A stretch of DNA of 7,898 nucleotides, taken from contig CAKXAF010000011.1 in assembly GCA_934869045.1 (NCBI GenBank), positions 1 through 7,898 of the forward strand, read 5' to 3'. Below the pieces are notes generated by a model, which saw only the letters and a list, made by a program, of their open reading frames with translations, searched no databases and had not been told where the DNA came from. The position numbers were made by a program, and so were the translations under genes. Shown piece by piece: positions 5,467 through 7,898 of the stretch. The stretch's first letter is position 1. Every line of letters begins with the position of its first letter. Source of the DNA: an uncultured Nitrososphaerota archaeon (lineage in GTDB: Bacteria > Bacillota > Clostridia > Oscillospirales > Ruminococcaceae).

Positions 5467-5473
5467 ATCCTCT

Positions 5474-6400
5474 ATGACCGGCACTGCTCCAAAACGTTCT
5501 GCTTTACAAGGCGGACGAAAGGGTACGACAAATTTCATTCTGACGCTGATGGTGCTTCCAGCGTTTCTGCTCATTACCATTTTCCATTACTTCCCATTGC
5601 CGGGTGTCGTCATCGCTTTCAGCAAATTCAATATCGGCGGGTTTCAAAGCTGGGTGGGATTTGACAACTTCAAATTCATCTTCTCCCTCAATAACTTCTG
5701 GCGCGCATTTGGAAACAACTGGCTGTACGTCCTGTTGAATTACCTGTTTATCTTCCCATCTGCAATCATTCTGGCGATTCTCTTTAACGAGATCCGGATC
5801 AACCCTTATAAAAAATTCGTCCAGACCATCAGTACCCTGCCGCACTTCCTGTCCTGGGCGGTCGTCGGAGGTATCTGGATGCTGCTGCTCTCTCCTTCCA
5901 ACGGTTATGTCAACGAATTGCTCGGCCTGATTGGAATCGAACCCATTTACTTTTTCGGGCAGGCTAAGACGTTCCCGCTTTTGTACACTTTTATCGCGGT
6001 ATGGAAAACCGTTGGCTATAACTCCATCATTTATCTGGCCGCCCTTTCCGGGATCAGCTCCGAACTGTACGAGGCCGCCGCAATCGATGGCGCCGGTCGC
6101 TGGAAGCAAACGCTCCACATCACACTTCCCGGCTTGAAACCTACGATCCTGGTAATGCTGGTCCTTTCCTTCGCCTCGATCCTGAACCTGTTCGAGCCGC
6201 TGTATGTGCTGTCGAACTCCCTGGTGCGGGAATCTGCCATGGTGCTTGACACCTACATTTTTGATACAGGTATTCTGAAGGGACGTTATGACGTTGCCAC
6301 CGCTATGGGCCTGTTCAAATCCACCATTTCTCTCGGTCTGGTGCTGCTTTCCAACACCCTTAGCAAAAAAATGACGGAAGACGGCCAAAGCATCCTGTAA
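5474..6400 (+). CDS. Carbohydrate ABC transporter permease, LplB-type (inner membrane)
   Basis: Membrane subunit of a sugar importer, 308 residues from the preferred start, which is normal for the LplB-type MalF-like permeases (PF00528). A short basic N-terminus (K7, R8, R15, K16) is followed by about six hydrophobic segments, near 21-50, 81-106, 120-140, 167-192, 222-245 and 275-296. The segment STLPHFLSWAVVGGIWMLLL (120-139) followed by SPSNGYVNELL is a hallmark of LplB-like proteins. The ATPase-docking EAA loop is YEAAAIDGAGRWKQTLHITL (199-218), ending in P219-G220. It pairs with the second permease 38 bases downstream to form the heterodimeric channel. Substrates of this class are often di- or oligosaccharides or plant and host glycan fragments, but the sequence does not show which. 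Confidence 0.95.
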   Translation: MTGTAPKRSALQGGRKGTTNFILTLMVLPAFLLITIFHYFPLPGVVIAFSKFNIGGFQSWVGFDNFKFIFSLNNFWRAFGNNWLYVLLNYLFIFPSAIILAILFNEIRINPYKKFVQTISTLPHFLSWAVVGGIWMLLLSPSNGYVNELLGLIGIEPIYFFGQAKTFPLLYTFIAVWKTVGYNSIIYLAALSGISSELYEAAAIDGAGRWKQTLHITLPGLKPTILVMLVLSFASILNLFEPLYVLSNSLVRESAMVLDTYIFDTGILKGRYDVATAMGLFKSTISLGLVLLSNTLSKKMTEDGQSIL

Positions 6401-6406
6401 TATCAT

Positions 6407-6420
6407 GCCGGTTTCCCGGC
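6407..6420 (+). other. Intercistronic hairpin between the two permease genes
   Basis: GCCGG (6407-6411), loop TTTC, CCGGC (6416-6420): a perfect 5-bp GC stem within the 38-base gap. It is followed by GGAAAGG rather than a U-run, so it is not a terminator. It may affect mRNA stability or present the nearby AAGG (6424-6427), the likely ribosome binding site of the second permease. Confidence 0.35.
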
Positions 6421-6438
6421 GGAAAGGCGCGTGAAATC

Positions 6439-7332
6439 ATGCAACGAACTCTCGGTGAAAAAATCTTTAACATATGCAATCTGCTCTTTTTCCTGCTTTT
6501 CTCCATTACGCTGCTCATCCCGGTTCTTTATATTCTGCGTCAATCGGTGGATGTCGGCATTGTCAAAGGCGGTGTTTCCCTTTGGCCGTCAGAAGCATCC
6601 TCTGCGTATTACCGCATGGTGCTTTTGGACAAGGGCGTTTATGGGCCGCTTATGAACTCCATTTATATCACGGTTGTCGGCACAGCTTTAGGCGTCGCTG
6701 TCAACGCGGCTGCGGCATATCCCATGTCCCGTCACGATTATAAGCCCCGCACCTTCCTGGCCTATTATATGGTCATCATTCCGATGCTCTTCAGCGGCGG
6801 CATTGTCCCTTCCTTCCTGCTGATGCGCGGCCTGGGCCTTCTGAATACTCTGGCGGTCTGTATCCTCCCCGCCCTGGCCAGCGGTTGGAACATTGTGCTG
6901 ATCCGCAACTATTACCAAAGCATCCCGGAGAGCCTGATCGAGGCTGCTAAGATTGACGGGGCCGGCGAATTCTTTATCTTCGGTCACATCATCCTGCCTT
7001 TGTCCAAGCCGGTCCTGGCGGCGATCGCCCTTTTCACCGGTGTGGGCTTTTGGAATACGTTTACCCCCTCCATCATGTACAACTCCGATCCAACCAAGTA
7101 TACCTTCGCAGTTAAGCTGCGCGAAATGATCGTTGTTCAGGAGGATATGTCGCGGCAATTTGAGGCCATGATGCAGCAGATGTCTATGTCCGCCAGTAAC
7201 GGGCAGATCCTCAATAATGATGGTCTTGCAGCAGCGATGATGATTATTTCCATCATTCCTATTATCTTGGTCTATCCCTTCCTGCAAAAGCACTTTGCTT
7301 CCGGACTCATGGTTGGTTCCGTTAAGGGCTGA
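6439..7332 (+). CDS. Carbohydrate ABC transporter permease, YtcP/UgpE-type (inner membrane)
   Basis: Second membrane subunit of the importer, 297 residues, normal for MalG/UgpE-like permeases (PF00528). Predicted hydrophobic segments lie near 11-34, 71-94, 105-128, 138-156, 186-206 and 264-283. The conserved PMSRHDYKPRTF (95-106) follows the second segment. The EAA loop is LIEAAKIDGAGEFFIFGHII (166-185), continuing LPLSKPVL. The C-terminus KHFASGLMVGSVKG (284-297) matches the 'KG-x2-(I/V)G-x-(V/I)KG' ending typical of YtcP proteins. The long loop at 230-262, rich in Met and Gln (MMQQMSMS), is also usual for this subgroup. The start at 6439 has AAGG at 6424-6427, a rather long 11 bases upstream. 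A GTG at 6431 is out of frame. It lies between its partner permease and the binding-protein gene. Confidence 0.95.
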   Translation: MQRTLGEKIFNICNLLFFLLFSITLLIPVLYILRQSVDVGIVKGGVSLWPSEASSAYYRMVLLDKGVYGPLMNSIYITVVGTALGVAVNAAAAYPMSRHDYKPRTFLAYYMVIIPMLFSGGIVPSFLLMRGLGLLNTLAVCILPALASGWNIVLIRNYYQSIPESLIEAAKIDGAGEFFIFGHIILPLSKPVLAAIALFTGVGFWNTFTPSIMYNSDPTKYTFAVKLREMIVVQEDMSRQFEAMMQQMSMSASNGQILNNDGLAAAMMIISIIPIILVYPFLQKHFASGLMVGSVKG

Positions 7333-7345
7333 TCGGTCTTGTATC

Positions 7346-7363
7346 AAACGGGGATTCCCGTTT
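7346..7363 (+). other. Hairpin upstream of the binding-protein gene, with an alternative pairing to its ribosome binding site
   Basis: AAACGGG (7346-7352), loop GATT, CCCGTTT (7357-7363): a perfect 7-bp stem in the 63-base gap between the second permease and the binding protein. There is no U-run, so it is a poor terminator. The right arm can instead pair with AACGGGA (7380-7386), which overlaps the GGGAGG ribosome binding site (7383-7388). The two structures are mutually exclusive. Confidence 0.45.
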
Positions 7364-7382
7364 CATAAATCCACATCATAAC

Positions 7383-7388
7383 GGGAGG
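7383..7388 (+). promoter_or_regulatory. Ribosome binding site of the solute-binding lipoprotein gene
   Basis: GGGAGG with 7 bases to the ATG at 7396. Its first three bases are part of AACGGGA, which is complementary to the right arm of the hairpin at 7346-7363. Confidence 0.75.
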
Positions 7389-7395
7389 AAACAAA

Positions 7396-7898
7396 ATGAA
7401 ACGCTATCTTTCTTTCATCCTCTGCGCAGTCCTCGCGGCATCCCTTACTGTCGGCTGCGGCGACAACGGCGGCAGCAGCGCCAGCACTCCCGAGTCTTCC
7501 AGCGCATCCACTGCGGCTTCCCAGAGCAGCCCTGAATCTTCCGGCGCGGAAGAGGAAGAGCCTGTCGAACTTCTTATCACCCGTCCCCTCTACTTCGGCG
7601 ACGTCAGCGACTATCCCGACCTCAAGGAAGAATGGATGACTATGGTTGAAGAAAAATACGGCATCAAAGTCACCATTAATGCTCTGGCCCGCAACGAGTA
7701 TACACAGAAGGTCAACCTTCTCATGACCTCCAAGGACGTGACTGGTCTGGTAGGCGTCTTCTCCACCAACGAAATTCTGATGTACAAAGATCAGAACGCC
7801 ATTGAACCCGTAGGCGATTATCTTGCCAACAATGAAACCTGGAAGAGCATGCCAGAGGATATGCAGAACCTTTACGTATTTGACGGCGATCTGTGGGG
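7396..7898 (+). CDS. Extracellular solute-binding lipoprotein of the sugar ABC importer (C-terminus beyond window)
   Basis: Substrate-capturing lipoprotein anchored to the outer face of the cell membrane. I translated it by hand: 167 complete codons, against a usual family length of about 430-560. The signal peptide is MKRY (positive n-region), a hydrophobic stretch (5-19), then LTVGC (17-21), with Cys21 as the predicted lipidated residue. Thr at -3 is a slightly unusual lipobox. Residues 25-50 are a Ser/Ala/Pro-rich flexible linker, followed by EEEE (52-55). The mature domain starts with VELLITRPLYFGD (57-69) and has WMTMVEEKYGIKVTINALARNE (80-101) and YTQKVNLLMTSKDVTGLVG (102-120), a pattern of SBP family 1 (COG1653), LplA/YtcQ type: a ligand-domain strand, then an amphipathic helix, then the 'Y-x2-K-x-N-L-(L/M)' segment. 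It follows the two permeases, as in other LplB-type operons. Confidence 0.93.
   Translation, partial: MKRYLSFILCAVLAASLTVGCGDNGGSSASTPESSSASTAASQSSPESSGAEEEEPVELLITRPLYFGDVSDYPDLKEEWMTMVEEKYGIKVTINALARNEYTQKVNLLMTSKDVTGLVGVFSTNEILMYKDQNAIEPVGDYLANNETWKSMPEDMQNLYVFDGDLW

Larger units (their letters stand above)
5219..5473 (+). other. Non-coding control region and leader of the importer operon
   Basis: This 255-base AT-rich stretch separates the regulator from the importer. It contains a TATAAT (5329-5334), ATGCAAA direct repeats just upstream, a loose ATTTTC-containing pair at 5241-5273, a 10-bp palindrome AAAATATTTT at 5352-5361, and an 8-bp hairpin at 5404-5424. I see no terminator for the regulator gene, so read-through into the importer is possible. 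No credible small gene was found. Confidence 0.6.

Noticed and set aside
5399..5473. Extended N-terminus of the first permease from the ATG at 5399.
   Set aside because: It has no ribosome binding site and crosses a leader hairpin. AGGAGG directly precedes the ATG at 5474, which gives a normal permease N-terminus.
5462..5473. GAGGATCCTC palindrome (5463-5472) at the first permease ribosome binding site as an operator or hairpin.
   Set aside because: It is mostly the Shine-Dalgarno sequence itself and leaves only about 3 bp of stem with a 4-base loop, so chance is the simpler explanation.
6407..6420. Intercistronic hairpins at 6407-6420 and 7346-7363 as intrinsic terminators.
   Set aside because: Neither is followed by a run of T, and both lie inside an operon whose next gene is an obligate partner.
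4241..7347. Leftward open frames antisense to the regulator and permeases (4241-4969, 5504-6406, 6688-7347).
   Set aside because: Their translations are low in recognisable features, and the opposite strand encodes well-defined HTH and EAA-loop proteins. I treat them as shadows.
1..7898. tRNA, rRNA, CRISPR arrays, insertion sequences, integrase or attachment sites.
   Set aside because: I saw no cloverleaf-like sequence, spaced repeat arrays, transposase or integrase motifs, or terminal inverted repeats. The intergenic regions are short and look regulatory.

Overview
The window reads as an accessory carbohydrate (or cyclitol) utilisation locus from a Gram-positive, probably clostridial (Oscillospiraceae/Ruminococcaceae-like) gut-type Firmicute. 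The taxonomic guess rests on moderately GC-rich coding DNA with AT-rich intergenic regions, strong AGGAGG-type ribosome binding sites, a lipobox-anchored binding protein, and LplB/YtcP-type permeases. No marker gene is present, so the lineage is inference.

Left half (1-4043): four genes run leftward. In transcription order they are a Gfo/Idh/MocA oxidoreductase (4043-3006), a DegT/DnrJ/EryC1/StrS PLP aminotransferase (2878-1583), a metal-dependent amidohydrolase of the Amidohydro_2 type (1559-693), and a second, distinct Gfo/Idh/MocA oxidoreductase (683-1, C-terminus beyond the window). The last three are tightly packed (gaps of 23 and 9 bases). The first is separated from the second by 127 bases that hold their own promoter-like -10 box.

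Middle (4044-5218): a 242-base divergent control region, then an AraC/XylS regulator with a cupin sensing domain, read rightward. The region holds a good promoter for the regulator, a TATAAT for the leftward operon, a pair of near-identical direct repeats phased by about two helical turns, and a 10-bp palindrome.

Right half (5219-7898): a 255-base leader and promoter region, then an ABC sugar importer reading rightward: LplB-type permease, YtcP/UgpE-type permease, and a solute-binding lipoprotein cut by the window end. No ATPase is seen. Such importers commonly use a shared MsmX-type ATPase, but one could also lie downstream.

How it may work: the importer takes up an oligosaccharide, glycoside or (amino)cyclitol, the AraC protein senses it or a product, and the leftward enzymes convert it by oxidation, transamination and hydrolysis. 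The dehydrogenase plus StrS-type aminotransferase pairing is the notable part. It is familiar from amino-sugar and aminocyclitol synthesis (NtdC/NtdA; inosose aminotransferases), but here it sits beside an importer and a hydrolase. The substrate cannot be read from the sequence.

The strongest non-coding signal is a 16-bp motif that matches at 14 of 16 positions in the two leftward promoters. It lies exactly 27 bp upstream of an identical TATAAT in each, while the intervening sequences are unrelated.
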